Assembly (NCBI GenBank): GCA_023391775.1
Contig: JAEWAG010000013.1
Span: 1-7,934 of the forward strand
Length of the DNA stretch: 7,934 bases
Reading direction: 5' to 3'
Origin: Pseudomonadota bacterium
Lineage (GTDB): Bacteria; Pseudomonadota; Gammaproteobacteria; Xanthomonadales; Xanthomonadaceae
The notes under the pieces: generated by a model
What the model saw: the letters and a program-made list of their open reading frames with translations, nothing else
Told to the model about the DNA's origin: nothing
Database searches by the model: none
Shown: piece after piece, positions 1-5,722 of the stretch
How positions within the stretch are numbered: position 1 is the stretch's first letter
Layout of the letters: every line of letters starts with the position of its first letter
Position numbers and translations under genes: made by a program

Positions 1-211
1 ACAGGCGCTGGCGCTTGGTGACGTCGCGCGACATGCGACGCATCTGGCGCTTCACCGCGGCGGCGGCCTTGCGCTTGCGCTCCTGGGTCGGCTTCTCGTA
101 ATACTCGCGCTTGCGGGTTTCGGCCAGGACACCGGCCTTCTCGCAGGTGCGCTTGAAGCGACGCAGCGCAAACTCGAAGGGCTCGTTCTCGCGGACTTTG
201 ACGCTGGGCAT
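1..211 (-). CDS. rpsU: 30S ribosomal protein bS21, 3' end cut by window edge
   Basis: Small basic protein of the 30S subunit, needed for efficient initiation on structured or natural mRNAs. The reverse strand reads [19 protein letters not shown] at the N-terminus, followed by a highly basic region ([17 protein letters not shown]) and a C-terminus ending VTKRQRL. This is the typical bS21 sequence. Seventy residues are visible plus the first base (T) of codon 71. The family is about 71 residues long, so only one residue, probably Tyr, and the stop should be missing. The start ATG (211-209) is preceded by a GGAG Shine-Dalgarno six bases upstream. In proteobacteria rpsU usually heads the rpsU-dnaG-rpoD macromolecular synthesis operon, which would lie to the left outside this window; that is inference. 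Identification is near certain. Confidence 0.97.
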   Translation of the reverse strand, partial: MPSVKVRENEPFEFALRRFKRTCEKAGVLAETRKREYYEKPTQERKRKAAAAVKRQMRRMSRDVTKRQRL

Positions 212-232
212 GGAATCTCCGGGACACAAAAT

Positions 233-249
233 ACCGGGGCGCGCCCGGT
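233..249 (-). promoter_or_regulatory. GC-rich hairpin in the predicted rpsU leader
   Basis: Six-base perfect inverted repeat ACCGGG / CCCGGT around a 5-base centre. On the minus strand it is followed by ATTTTG, then by the rpsU ribosome binding site. It lies just downstream of the predicted rpsU start point, so the transcript would begin almost directly with this stem. It could be a 5' stabilising stem, a weak attenuator (the U run is only four), or an S21 feedback site. The repeat is seen directly; its function is inferred. Confidence 0.45.
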
Positions 250-257
250 GAGCCGCG

Positions 258-263
258 TATGAT
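258..263 (+). promoter_or_regulatory. Possible -10 element for tsaD
   Basis: TATGAT matches the sigma70 -10 consensus at five of six positions and faces tsaD, giving a leader of about 78 bases. No convincing -35 lies 16-18 bases upstream (the sequence there is CCGGGGC-like), so this is weak. It overlaps the -10 of the divergent rpsU promoter. Confidence 0.3.
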
Positions 264-288
264 AGCCACCTCTCCCGGCGGTCTGCAA
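259..288 (-). promoter_or_regulatory. Predicted sigma70 promoter of rpsU
   Basis: On the minus strand there is a -35 like TTGCAG (288-283), an 18-base spacer and a -10 like TATCAT (264-259). This puts transcription start near position 252, about 40 bases before the rpsU ATG. The -10 shares five of six base pairs with a TATGAT on the plus strand. Called by eye from consensus similarity only. Confidence 0.55.
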
Positions 289-333
289 GCCCGTGCGTGG
301 TCCGCAGCCGGATCCGCCTTCTCCCCCTCCTTC

Positions 334-338
334 GGAAG
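334..338 (+). promoter_or_regulatory. Ribosome binding site that sets the tsaD start
   Basis: GGAAG lies nine bases before the ATG at 348. The reading frame also stays open upstream to a GTG at 297, but those 17 extra residues ([17 protein letters not shown]) lack family similarity. This site and the conserved [13 protein letters not shown] start at 348 decide the choice. Confidence 0.65.
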
Positions 339-347
339 TCCCGTCCC

Positions 348-1382
348 ATGCGTGTCCTTGGCATCGAAACCTCCTGCGACGAAACCGGCGTGGCCGTCTA
401 CGACACCGCCCCGGGTGCCGGCCTGCTCGCGCACGCGGTCTACAGCCAGATCGCGCTGCATGCCGAATACGGCGGGGTGGTGCCGGAACTGGCCAGCCGC
501 GACCACGTGCGCAAACTGTTGCCCCTGGTCCGGCAGACCCTGGCCGAGGCCGGCCTGTCGACCGCGGACCTGGACGGGGTGGCCTACACCGCCGGCCCTG
601 GCCTGGTGGGTGCGCTGCTGGTCGGGGCCGGCACCGCCCGCGCCCTGGCCTGGGCGCTGGATGTCCCCGCGGTTGCCGTGCATCACATGGAAGGCCACCT
701 GCTGGCACCGCTGATGGAGGACAACCCGCCGCCGCCGCCGTTCGTGGCGCTGCTGGTGTCCGGCGGCCACACCCAGCTGGTGGCGGTGGACGCGATCGGC
801 CAGTACCGGCTGCTCGGCGAGACCCTGGACGATGCCGCCGGCGAGGCCTTCGACAAGACCGCCAAGCTGATGGGCCTGCCGTATCCCGGTGGCCCGCAGC
901 TGGCTGCGCTGGCCGAGCAGGGCACGCCGGGCGCGTTCCGCTTCTCGCGGCCGATGACCGACCGCCCGGGGCTGGATTTCAGCTTCAGCGGCCTGAAGAC
1001 CCAGGTGCTGCTGGCCTGGCAGCAGTCCGACCAGGCCGCGCAGACGCGTGCCGACATCGCCCGCGGCTTCGAGGATGCGGTGGTCGACACCCTGGCGATC
1101 AAATGCGAGCGCGCGCTGGATGCGGCCGGGAGCAACACGCTGGTGGTCGCCGGTGGCGTCGGCGCCAACAAGCGCCTGCGCGCGCGGCTGCAGGCCATGT
1201 GCGAGAAGCGCGGTGGCCGCGCCTGCTTCCCGCGTCCCTCGCTGTGCACCGACAACGGCGCGATGATCGCCTTCGCCGGCGCGCTGCGCCTGCAGGCCGG
1301 CCAGCACGAGGATGCATCGGTGCGGGTGACGCCGCGCTGGGATATGGCGGCGTTGCCGCCGCTGGCGACAACGTCGCCGTGA
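348..1382 (+). CDS. tsaD: tRNA N6-adenosine threonylcarbamoyltransferase TsaD
   Basis: Transfers the threonylcarbamoyl group from threonylcarbamoyl-AMP to A37 of ANN-decoding tRNAs, making t6A; in bacteria it acts with TsaB and TsaE in the cytoplasm. It was formerly annotated gcp or ygjD, a glycoprotease. The 344-residue product is close to the usual length (about 337). It begins [19 protein letters not shown], the ASKHA nucleotide-fold entry. The metal-binding HMEGH motif is at residues 113-117 (His113, His117), SGGHT at 138-142, the YPGGP region at 179-183, FSFSGLKT at 211-218, VAGGVGAN at 267-274 and TDNGAMIAF at 301-309, with Asp302 as the third metal ligand. All expected active-site residues are present. 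Residues 127-131 are five prolines encoded by five CCG codons. It is divergent from rpsU, and folB follows after 137 bases. Essential in many bacteria. Confidence 0.98.
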   Translation: MRVLGIETSCDETGVAVYDTAPGAGLLAHAVYSQIALHAEYGGVVPELASRDHVRKLLPLVRQTLAEAGLSTADLDGVAYTAGPGLVGALLVGAGTARALAWALDVPAVAVHHMEGHLLAPLMEDNPPPPPFVALLVSGGHTQLVAVDAIGQYRLLGETLDDAAGEAFDKTAKLMGLPYPGGPQLAALAEQGTPGAFRFSRPMTDRPGLDFSFSGLKTQVLLAWQQSDQAAQTRADIARGFEDAVVDTLAIKCERALDAAGSNTLVVAGGVGANKRLRARLQAMCEKRGGRACFPRPSLCTDNGAMIAFAGALRLQAGQHEDASVRVTPRWDMAALPPLATTSP

Positions 1383-1519
1383 CCGGTGATTCGAAGGGCG
1401 AAAGCGAACAGCGGGTCGCAAAGCGTTGTGATGCCGCTTGTTAACATCGTCCCCGCACACACCCTTCGATGGCCGCATGCCCGGCCGTCGAAATCACGAA
1501 TCAGCAATCACGGTTCCCA

Positions 1520-1882
1520 ATGGACAAAGTATTCATCGAAGGCCTGGAGATAGATGCGCTGATCGGCATCTATGACTGGGAACGCAGGATCCGCCAGACC
1601 CTGCGCCTGGACCTGGAAATGGCTTTCGACAACCGCCGACCCGCGGCCACAGACGACATCGCCGACACGCTCGACTACAAGGCCGTCAGCAAGCGCCTGA
1701 TCGAGTACGTGCAGCAGTCCGGCTTCGGCCTGGTGGAAACCCTGGCCGAGCGCTGCGCGGCGCTGGTGATCGAGGAGTTCGGCGTGGAGTGGGTGCGGCT
1801 GAAGCTGTCCAAGCCCGGTGCCGTGCGCGGCGCGCAGGCGGTGGGCGTGGTGATCGAGCGCAGCGCGGGAGGTGCGGCATGA
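1520..1882 (+). CDS. folB: Dihydroneopterin aldolase FolB
   Basis: Cleaves 7,8-dihydroneopterin to 6-hydroxymethyl-7,8-dihydropterin and glycolaldehyde in folate synthesis; many family members also epimerise to monapterin forms. The 120-residue product matches the family length (about 120). Visible family features are MDKVFIEGLEIDALIGIYDWE (residues 1-21, ending at conserved Glu21), DTLDYKAV with Tyr53, LVETLAE with the pterin-binding Glu73, and KLSKPGAV with catalytic Lys98. The frame is open upstream to an ATG at 1469, but the added residues (MAACPAVEITNQQSRFP) are not family-like, so I use 1520. No clear Shine-Dalgarno precedes this ATG. In the 137-base gap after tsaD there is only a weak promoter-like TTAACAT near 1441, so folB may also depend on readthrough from tsaD. 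The stop overlaps the next gene's start as ATGA. Confidence 0.96.
   Translation: MDKVFIEGLEIDALIGIYDWERRIRQTLRLDLEMAFDNRRPAATDDIADTLDYKAVSKRLIEYVQQSGFGLVETLAERCAALVIEEFGVEWVRLKLSKPGAVRGAQAVGVVIERSAGGAA
1867..1874 (+). promoter_or_regulatory. Strong ribosome binding site inside the end of folB
   Basis: GGGAGGTG, with its GGAGG core six bases before the ATG at 1879, sits within the last codons of folB. The frame is also open upstream to an ATG at 1789 inside folB, but this site and the ATGA overlap select 1879 as the start of the mechanosensitive channel gene and suggest translational coupling. Confidence 0.7.
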
Positions 1883-3210
1883 ACGCGCTGCACGGATTGG
1901 CGAACGGGTTCCAGCTGCGCGGGCTGGACCGCGTGCAGGCGATGCTGGAGCCATGGCCGTGGGCCTGGCCGTCGCTGCTGCTGGCACTGCTGCTGCTGGC
2001 CGCGGTCCTGGCCAACTTCATCACCCGGCGGATCCTGCTGCGCGGGCTGCGCCGGCTGCTGCACATGCTGGCCGACCACACCGGCAAGGCCGGGATCGCT
2101 GACATGCGGGTGATCCCGCGCCTGGCCAACGTGGTGCCGGCGCTGGTGATCTCCTCCGGCGTCGGCTGGATCCCGGGCCTGCCGCCGGCGCTGGTGGCCT
2201 TCGTCCACGGCGCGTGCCAGGCCTGGGTGGTGCTGACCCTGGCCCTGGCGTTCTCGCACGCGCTGGATGCGGTCAACGAGCTTTACGAGCGTCGCCCGGA
2301 CGCACGCAACAAGCCGATCAAGGGTTACCTGCAGGTCGCCAAGATCATCATCTTCGCGCTGGCGGGCCTGTCGATCGTGGCCACCCTTGCCGGGGTCAAG
2401 CTGCTGCACCTGCTTACCGGCCTGGGTGCGGCGACCGCGGTGCTGATGCTGGTGTTCCAGGACACGCTGCTGTCGCTGGTGGCCAGCGTGCAGATCAGCG
2501 GCGATGGCCGCGTGCGCATCGGCGACTGGATCGAGATGCCCAGCCAGAATGCCGATGGCGACGTGATCGACATCGCCCTGCACACGGTCACGGTGCAGAA
2601 CTGGGACAAGACCGTCACCACGATTCCGACCAAGAAGCTGATCAGCGAGTCGTTCAAGAACTGGCGCGGCATGCAGGAGGCCGGCGGCCGCCGGATCAAG
2701 CGCGCGCTGTACCTGGACCAGTCCAGCGTGCGCTTCCTGGAGCCGGACGAACGCCAGCACCTGGGCGGCTTCGTGCTGCTGCGCGAGTACCTGGCGCAGA
2801 AGGAGCAGGAGCTGGCGGAGTGGAACACGTCGCTGGGTGCCGACGGCACGCTGCCGTACAACGCACGCCGGATTACCAACCTCGGCACCTTCCGCGCCTA
2901 CGTGGAGCGCTACCTGCGCCGCCATCCCAGCGTGCACCAGGACATGACCCTGCTGGTGCGGCAGCTGCAGCCGGGCGCCGATGGCATCCCGCTGGAGATC
3001 TACTGCTTCACCAATGACACCCGCTGGGCGGTGTACGAGGGCATCCAGTCGGACATCTTCGACCACCTGCTGGCGATCCTGCCGGAGTTCGGCCTGCGCG
3101 TGTTCCAGCAGCCGGGGGGGGCGGATTTCCGTGCGCTCGTGGCGGCGACCCCGGAGCGGGGGGCGTCGTCCCCGGCAGGGAACGAAGCGCTGGAGCAGTC
3201 GCCCCGCTGA
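1879..3210 (+). CDS. ybdG: MscS-family mechanosensitive channel, YbdG type
   Basis: Predicted inner-membrane small-conductance mechanosensitive channel that releases solutes under osmotic downshock; E. coli YbdG is linked to the miniconductance MscM activity. The 443-residue protein compares with about 415 for YbdG. Hydrophobic segments lie near residues 31-50, 82-110, 112-132, 152-172 and 179-204. The last is the pore-lining helix (GLGAATAVLMLVFQDTLLSL), followed by the MscS beta domain (ISGDGRVRIGDWIEMP, residues 206-221). YbdG-specific stretches follow: ADGDVIDIALHTVTVQNWD (225-243), TTIPTKKLISESFKNWRGM (247-265), GGRRIKR (269-275), NLGTFRAYVERYLR (334-347) and IQSDIFDH (389-396). Residues about 424-443 extend past the YbdG similarity and look unstructured. 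It overlaps folB by four bases (ATGA). A run of eight Gs (3114-3121) lies near the 3' end, but the frame stays consistent with YbdG across it. Confidence 0.93.
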   Translation: MNALHGLANGFQLRGLDRVQAMLEPWPWAWPSLLLALLLLAAVLANFITRRILLRGLRRLLHMLADHTGKAGIADMRVIPRLANVVPALVISSGVGWIPGLPPALVAFVHGACQAWVVLTLALAFSHALDAVNELYERRPDARNKPIKGYLQVAKIIIFALAGLSIVATLAGVKLLHLLTGLGAATAVLMLVFQDTLLSLVASVQISGDGRVRIGDWIEMPSQNADGDVIDIALHTVTVQNWDKTVTTIPTKKLISESFKNWRGMQEAGGRRIKRALYLDQSSVRFLEPDERQHLGGFVLLREYLAQKEQELAEWNTSLGADGTLPYNARRITNLGTFRAYVERYLRRHPSVHQDMTLLVRQLQPGADGIPLEIYCFTNDTRWAVYEGIQSDIFDHLLAILPEFGLRVFQQPGGADFRALVAATPERGASSPAGNEALEQSPR

Positions 3211-3225
3211 AGGTGTCGCGGGGCG
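3200..3225 (+). terminator. Possible terminator hairpin at the channel gene stop
   Basis: Perfect 8-base stem CGCCCCGC / GCGGGGCG around a 10-base loop that contains the TGA of the channel gene. No T-run follows, so it is not a canonical intrinsic terminator. It may stabilise the 3' end or help termination in this convergent gap. Confidence 0.35.
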
Positions 3226-3255
3226 GGGCGCAAGGTCGACCCGTAGTGCGCGGCA

Positions 3256-3284
3256 GGCGCGCGTCTGGATTCACCACGCGCGCC
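3256..3284. terminator. GC-only 9-base hairpin in convergent gap
   Basis: Perfect 9-base stem GGCGCGCGT / ACGCGCGCC with an 11-base loop, midway between the stop codons of two convergent genes. It would fold on either transcript. It has no T-run on either side. Bidirectional termination or 3'-end protection is inferred from position. Confidence 0.4.
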
Positions 3285-3286
3285 GC

Positions 3287-3302
3287 CCGGTGCGATCACC
3301 GG
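3287..3302. terminator. Tight 6-base hairpin in convergent gap
   Basis: CCGGTG / CACCGG around the 4-base loop CGAT, three bases after the neighbouring 9-base stem. It is symmetric, so it would form in transcripts from either side. It has no T-run. It is one of three stems within about 100 bases between convergent genes. Confidence 0.3.
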
Positions 3303-3340
3303 CACACGCCGAAGCCTGCGGCCCGGGCCCGCGGAGGGCG

Positions 3341-4249
3341 TCACGGCCCTGCGTCTACGCCGCCTGTCCTGTCGCGCGGCGCCGGGCCCCCGGCATCCGC
3401 AGCGCAATAGCCGGGCGGGTGCAGCGGAACGAACCGGGGGTGCCCGGCAAGGCTGACCACGCCGGAATCCGCGGACCGGCCGCGGCTCGCGAAAAACCGC
3501 GCCGCCTGTTCCGTGTAGTCCGCCGGTGCTTGCACGTTGCAGATGCCCATGCGCTCCATGTCCGCGACCGAGAGCGTGTAGGAGTAGCTGAACCTGTCCG
3601 CGGGCACGTCGGGAAGGTCCAGATGGTCCTCCAGGCACACGCCGCGTCCGTCGATTCCGGTGCCGGCAAAGAAGCGTGCGTGTGCCGTGCGCATCTGCCG
3701 CGCGTAGTCCGCCAGCTGCACCGCCCAGGCGTCGATCTGGTGCGCCGGGTACCCCGCCGCGTCGTCGCCGCCCCGCATGAACCCGAATCCATCGGCCAGC
3801 TGCCTGCGAAGGTGTGCAGCGACAACCCTGGGGTCCTCGAGGGCCGCACTCGGGCAGGAGTTGTGCCATACCACCACGGCGCCTGGCGAGATCACCTTGC
3901 GCGTGGCCCCGGTGAATACGTAACTGGCGCAGGCAGAGCCACAGCCCGGCGGCACCACGACCACCTCGAGGCCGTACTGGCGTACCAGTTCACCTACCGC
4001 AAGTCCGACCAGTGCGTCCCCACCGGGCGAGGCGACCCGCAATTGCCGCAGCTGCACCGGCGCGTGGCGCAGCTGCTCGCGCAGCGGCTCGAGCATGTCG
4101 TCGTACAGCTGGCCATACAGGTGGATGGCGTCGCCCTCGATGAAGCTCACCGCAGGCCGGCTGCGCCACAGCTGATCGACCGGCACGGGCGGGGTTGCGC
4201 CCGGGGTTGCCGCCGCGGCGGCCACGGCGAGTATCGCTATCCAGCCCAT
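3341..4249 (-). CDS. Predicted exported ClpP-fold (crotonase-like) protein, unknown function
   Basis: A 302-residue protein that I do not recognise as a named gene. It resembles the periplasmic ClpP-fold proteins grouped as COG3904. Residues 1-15 (MGWIAILAVAAAAAT) look like a signal peptide hydrophobic core, although no basic residue precedes it. VASPGGDA (72-79) matches the ClpP oxyanion SPGG motif. GCGSACASY (102-110) places Ser105 as the likely nucleophile, flanked by Cys103 and Cys107, and VVWHNS (126-131) supplies His129. The Ser-to-His spacing of 24 is close to ClpP (25). The acidic triad member is not assignable; Asp173 and Asp181 are candidates. Cysteines also occur at 132, 205, 237 and 282, consistent with disulfides outside the cytoplasm. 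The last 20 or so residues look unstructured. The start at 4249 was chosen for the signal-like N-terminus and an AGGGA site upstream; an in-frame ATG at 4327 would add 26 residues including arginines. It is convergent with the channel gene and divergent from Anbu. Confidence 0.72.
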   Translation of the reverse strand: MGWIAILAVAAAAATPGATPPVPVDQLWRSRPAVSFIEGDAIHLYGQLYDDMLEPLREQLRHAPVQLRQLRVASPGGDALVGLAVGELVRQYGLEVVVVPPGCGSACASYVFTGATRKVISPGAVVVWHNSCPSAALEDPRVVAAHLRRQLADGFGFMRGGDDAAGYPAHQIDAWAVQLADYARQMRTAHARFFAGTGIDGRGVCLEDHLDLPDVPADRFSYSYTLSVADMERMGICNVQAPADYTEQAARFFASRGRSADSGVVSLAGHPRFVPLHPPGYCAADAGGPAPRDRTGGVDAGP

Positions 4250-4331
4250 GCGCGGTCCCTGCGTCCATGTCCTTGGCCGAGTCTGGAGGGATGGATGGGC
4301 AGCGGGCAAGGCCGGGTCTGGCGCCATGCAG

Positions 4332-4359
4332 TTGGAGCGACACGGGCGGCTGCTAGAAT
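4332..4359 (+). promoter_or_regulatory. Predicted extended -10 sigma70 promoter for the Anbu-folK operon
   Basis: TTGGAG (4332-4337), a 16-base spacer and TAGAAT (4354-4359) with an upstream TGC giving an extended -10. Transcription would start near 4366, leaving a short leader of about 20 bases with no obvious Shine-Dalgarno before the ATG at 4387. It lies in the 137-base gap to the divergent ClpP-like gene, for which I see no comparably good promoter. Confidence 0.6.
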
Positions 4360-4386
4360 CCAGGCGTCCCTGGACCACTGGCACCC

Positions 4387-5172
4387 ATGACCTACTGCGT
4401 CGGCATCGAAGTGGACGAAGGCCTGGTCTTCGCCGCGGACACCCGCACCAACGCCTCGCTCGACGACGTGCGCGTGCACCGCAAGCTGCACGTGTTCGAG
4501 TATCCGGGCGAGCGCGCGTTCGTGCTGATGACCGCGGGCAACCTCGCCACCACGCAGCTGGTGGTTTCGCGCCTGCGTCGCGACGCGGCCGACCCGTCGG
4601 CCACGCGCAGCCTGCGCACCTTCGACCACCTGTTCGAGGTGGCCGCCTACGTCGGCGAGGTGCTGGTGGACAGCCAGGTCAAGGTCCGTCCCGGCGATGC
4701 GGCCGAAGGGATAAGCACCCAGGCCACGCTGATCCTGGGGGGGCAGATCGCCGGTGAGCGGCATGGCCTGTACATGATCTATCCGCTCGGAAACTGCATC
4801 GCCGCCTCGCCGGAAACCCCGTACCTGCAGATCGGCGAGTCCAAGTACGGCAAGCCGATCCTGGACCGCATCATCCGCCCGGGCACGGCGCTGGACGATG
4901 CCGCGCGCTGTGCGCTGCTGTCGCTGGATTCGACCATCCGCTCCAACCTGTCGGTGGGCCTGCCGATCGACCTGGCGCTGCTGCGCAGCGGTGAGCTGCG
5001 CATCGGGCAGCACACGCGGCTGGACGCGGATACACCGTTGTTCGCGGAAATCCATGCCACGTGGTCGCAGCGGCTGGAGCGCGCGGTGCAGGGCCTGCCG
5101 CGCTTCCCGTGGGAGGCGGACGTTGCGACCGCCCCCGCCGATGACCGCAACGACCCTCCCCACCGGCCCTGA
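4387..5172 (+). CDS. Anbu-type proteasome-like peptidase
   Basis: Bacterial homologue of proteasome beta subunits (Anbu, COG3484 'proteasome-type protease'), an Ntn-hydrolase-fold protein that assembles into a ring or open helical oligomer in studied cases; its physiological substrate is unknown. The 261-residue product starts MTYCVGIEVDEGLVFAADTR. Removal of Met1 would expose Thr2 as the N-terminal nucleophile. Asp18 (in AADTRTNA) and Lys33 (in HRKLHVF) are at the positions of the proteasome catalytic Asp and Lys. MTAGNLATTQ (48-57) and the family-typical GESKYGKPILDRII (150-163) are present, as are LDSTIRSNLSVG (180-191) and LPIDL (192-196). The C-terminal 20 or so residues (from about 243) look like a disordered tail. 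Anbu genes usually sit with an alpha-E protein, a circularly permuted ATP-grasp and a transglutaminase-like gene; none is in this window. Instead folK follows after 10 bases, implying co-transcription. Family call is firm, role unknown. Confidence 0.93.
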   Translation: MTYCVGIEVDEGLVFAADTRTNASLDDVRVHRKLHVFEYPGERAFVLMTAGNLATTQLVVSRLRRDAADPSATRSLRTFDHLFEVAAYVGEVLVDSQVKVRPGDAAEGISTQATLILGGQIAGERHGLYMIYPLGNCIAASPETPYLQIGESKYGKPILDRIIRPGTALDDAARCALLSLDSTIRSNLSVGLPIDLALLRSGELRIGQHTRLDADTPLFAEIHATWSQRLERAVQGLPRFPWEADVATAPADDRNDPPHRP

Positions 5173-5182
5173 CAGGCGCCCC

Positions 5183-5698
5183 ATGCAAGAACCCGCTTCC
5201 GCTCCCGCCCCGGGCGTGGTCACCGTGCTGCTGAGCCTGGGCAGCAACATCGAGCCCGAGCGCTACCTGCGCGCCGCGCTGGACGAGCTGGCCGCCACCT
5301 TTGCGGGGCTGGTGGTCTCGCCGGCCTATCGCACGCCCGCGGTCGGCTTCGATGGCGCCACCTTCATCAACAACGCCGTGCGCGTGCAATGCGACTGGTC
5401 GCTGCCGCGCATGGAGCAGTGGCTGCATGGGCTGGAAGACCGGCACGGCCGGGTGCGCACCGGTCCGCGCCTGTCCGACCGTACGTTGGACGTGGATGTC
5501 GTTTTCCACGGCGACCTGGTGCTGCGCGACGGTGACAAGGTGCGCATCCCGCGCCCTGAGCTCAAACACGCCTTCGTGCTCAAGCCGCTGGCGGACATCG
5601 CCCCGGAATTCGTCGATCCGCTCAGCGGCCGCAGCCTCGCGCAGCTCTGGCGCGACCACCCGCAGCACGACCAGCCGTTCGAGGTGGTGCCGCTCTGA
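5183..5698 (+). CDS. folK: 2-amino-4-hydroxy-6-hydroxymethyldihydropteridine diphosphokinase (HPPK), variant loop
   Basis: Transfers pyrophosphate from ATP to 6-hydroxymethyl-7,8-dihydropterin, the step after FolB in folate synthesis. The 171-residue product compares with about 159 for E. coli. Residues 1-12 look like a low-complexity extension before VTVLLSLGSNIEPE (13-26), the conserved start. SPAYRTPAVG (46-55) and FINNAV (61-66) form the pterin pocket. GRVR (89-92) and RTLDVDV (100-106), with Asp103 and Asp105 as Mg ligands, form the catalytic region, and IPRPELKHAFVLKPL (122-136) follows. Aligned without gaps to E. coli HPPK, the WGP of the mobile catalytic loop is replaced by Leu97-Ser98-Asp99. 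I recall Pseudomonas having a similar second folK homologue near folB, with a canonical folK beside panB/panC, so this may be the paralogue. A GTG at codon 12 is an alternative start. It shares a transcript with Anbu and converges on the reductase gene. Confidence 0.9.
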   Translation: MQEPASAPAPGVVTVLLSLGSNIEPERYLRAALDELAATFAGLVVSPAYRTPAVGFDGATFINNAVRVQCDWSLPRMEQWLHGLEDRHGRVRTGPRLSDRTLDVDVVFHGDLVLRDGDKVRIPRPELKHAFVLKPLADIAPEFVDPLSGRSLAQLWRDHPQHDQPFEVVPL

Positions 5699-5722
5699 GG
5701 CGGCCTAGCGGGTGCGGCCGCC
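5699..5722. terminator. Possible bidirectional hairpin between folK and reductase stops
   Basis: Perfect 7-base stem GGCGGCC / GGCCGCC with a 10-base loop. It begins directly after the folK stop and covers the reductase stop codon. The two convergent stops are only six bases apart, leaving no room for a longer terminator. No T-run, so function is uncertain. Confidence 0.35.

Noticed and set aside
1364..1378. GGCGAC/GTCGCC hairpin at the end of tsaD as a terminator
   Set aside because: It has a 3-base loop, lies inside the coding region before the stop, and no T-run follows. More likely chance in GC-rich sequence.
1441..1447. TTAACAT as a folB -10 element
   Set aside because: No acceptable -35 at 16-18 bases upstream; mentioned only in the folB entry.
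1469..1519. Longer N-terminus for FolB starting at 1469
   Set aside because: The 17 added residues are not part of the family and the conserved FolB start MDKVFIE lies at 1520.
1675..3066. Minus-strand open frame of 463 codons opposite folB and the channel gene
   Set aside because: Gln/His/Arg/Ala-rich repetitive composition typical of the antisense of a GC-rich gene; the plus strand has two well-recognised proteins here.
4250..4331. Promoter for the ClpP-like gene on the minus strand
   Set aside because: The best pairing (TTGCCC with CAGACT) has only three of six -10 matches, so I do not report it as a feature.
2981..4390. Long plus-strand open frame of 469 codons opposite the ClpP-like gene
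   Set aside because: Composition is Arg/Ala/Pro/Gly-rich with no family similarity, and it overlaps the 3' end of the channel gene and nearly all of a minus-strand gene with clear ClpP-type motifs. It is a high-GC shadow frame.
4237..5250. Minus-strand open frame of 337 codons opposite Anbu
   Set aside because: No recognisable domain and biased composition; the plus-strand Anbu is unambiguous.
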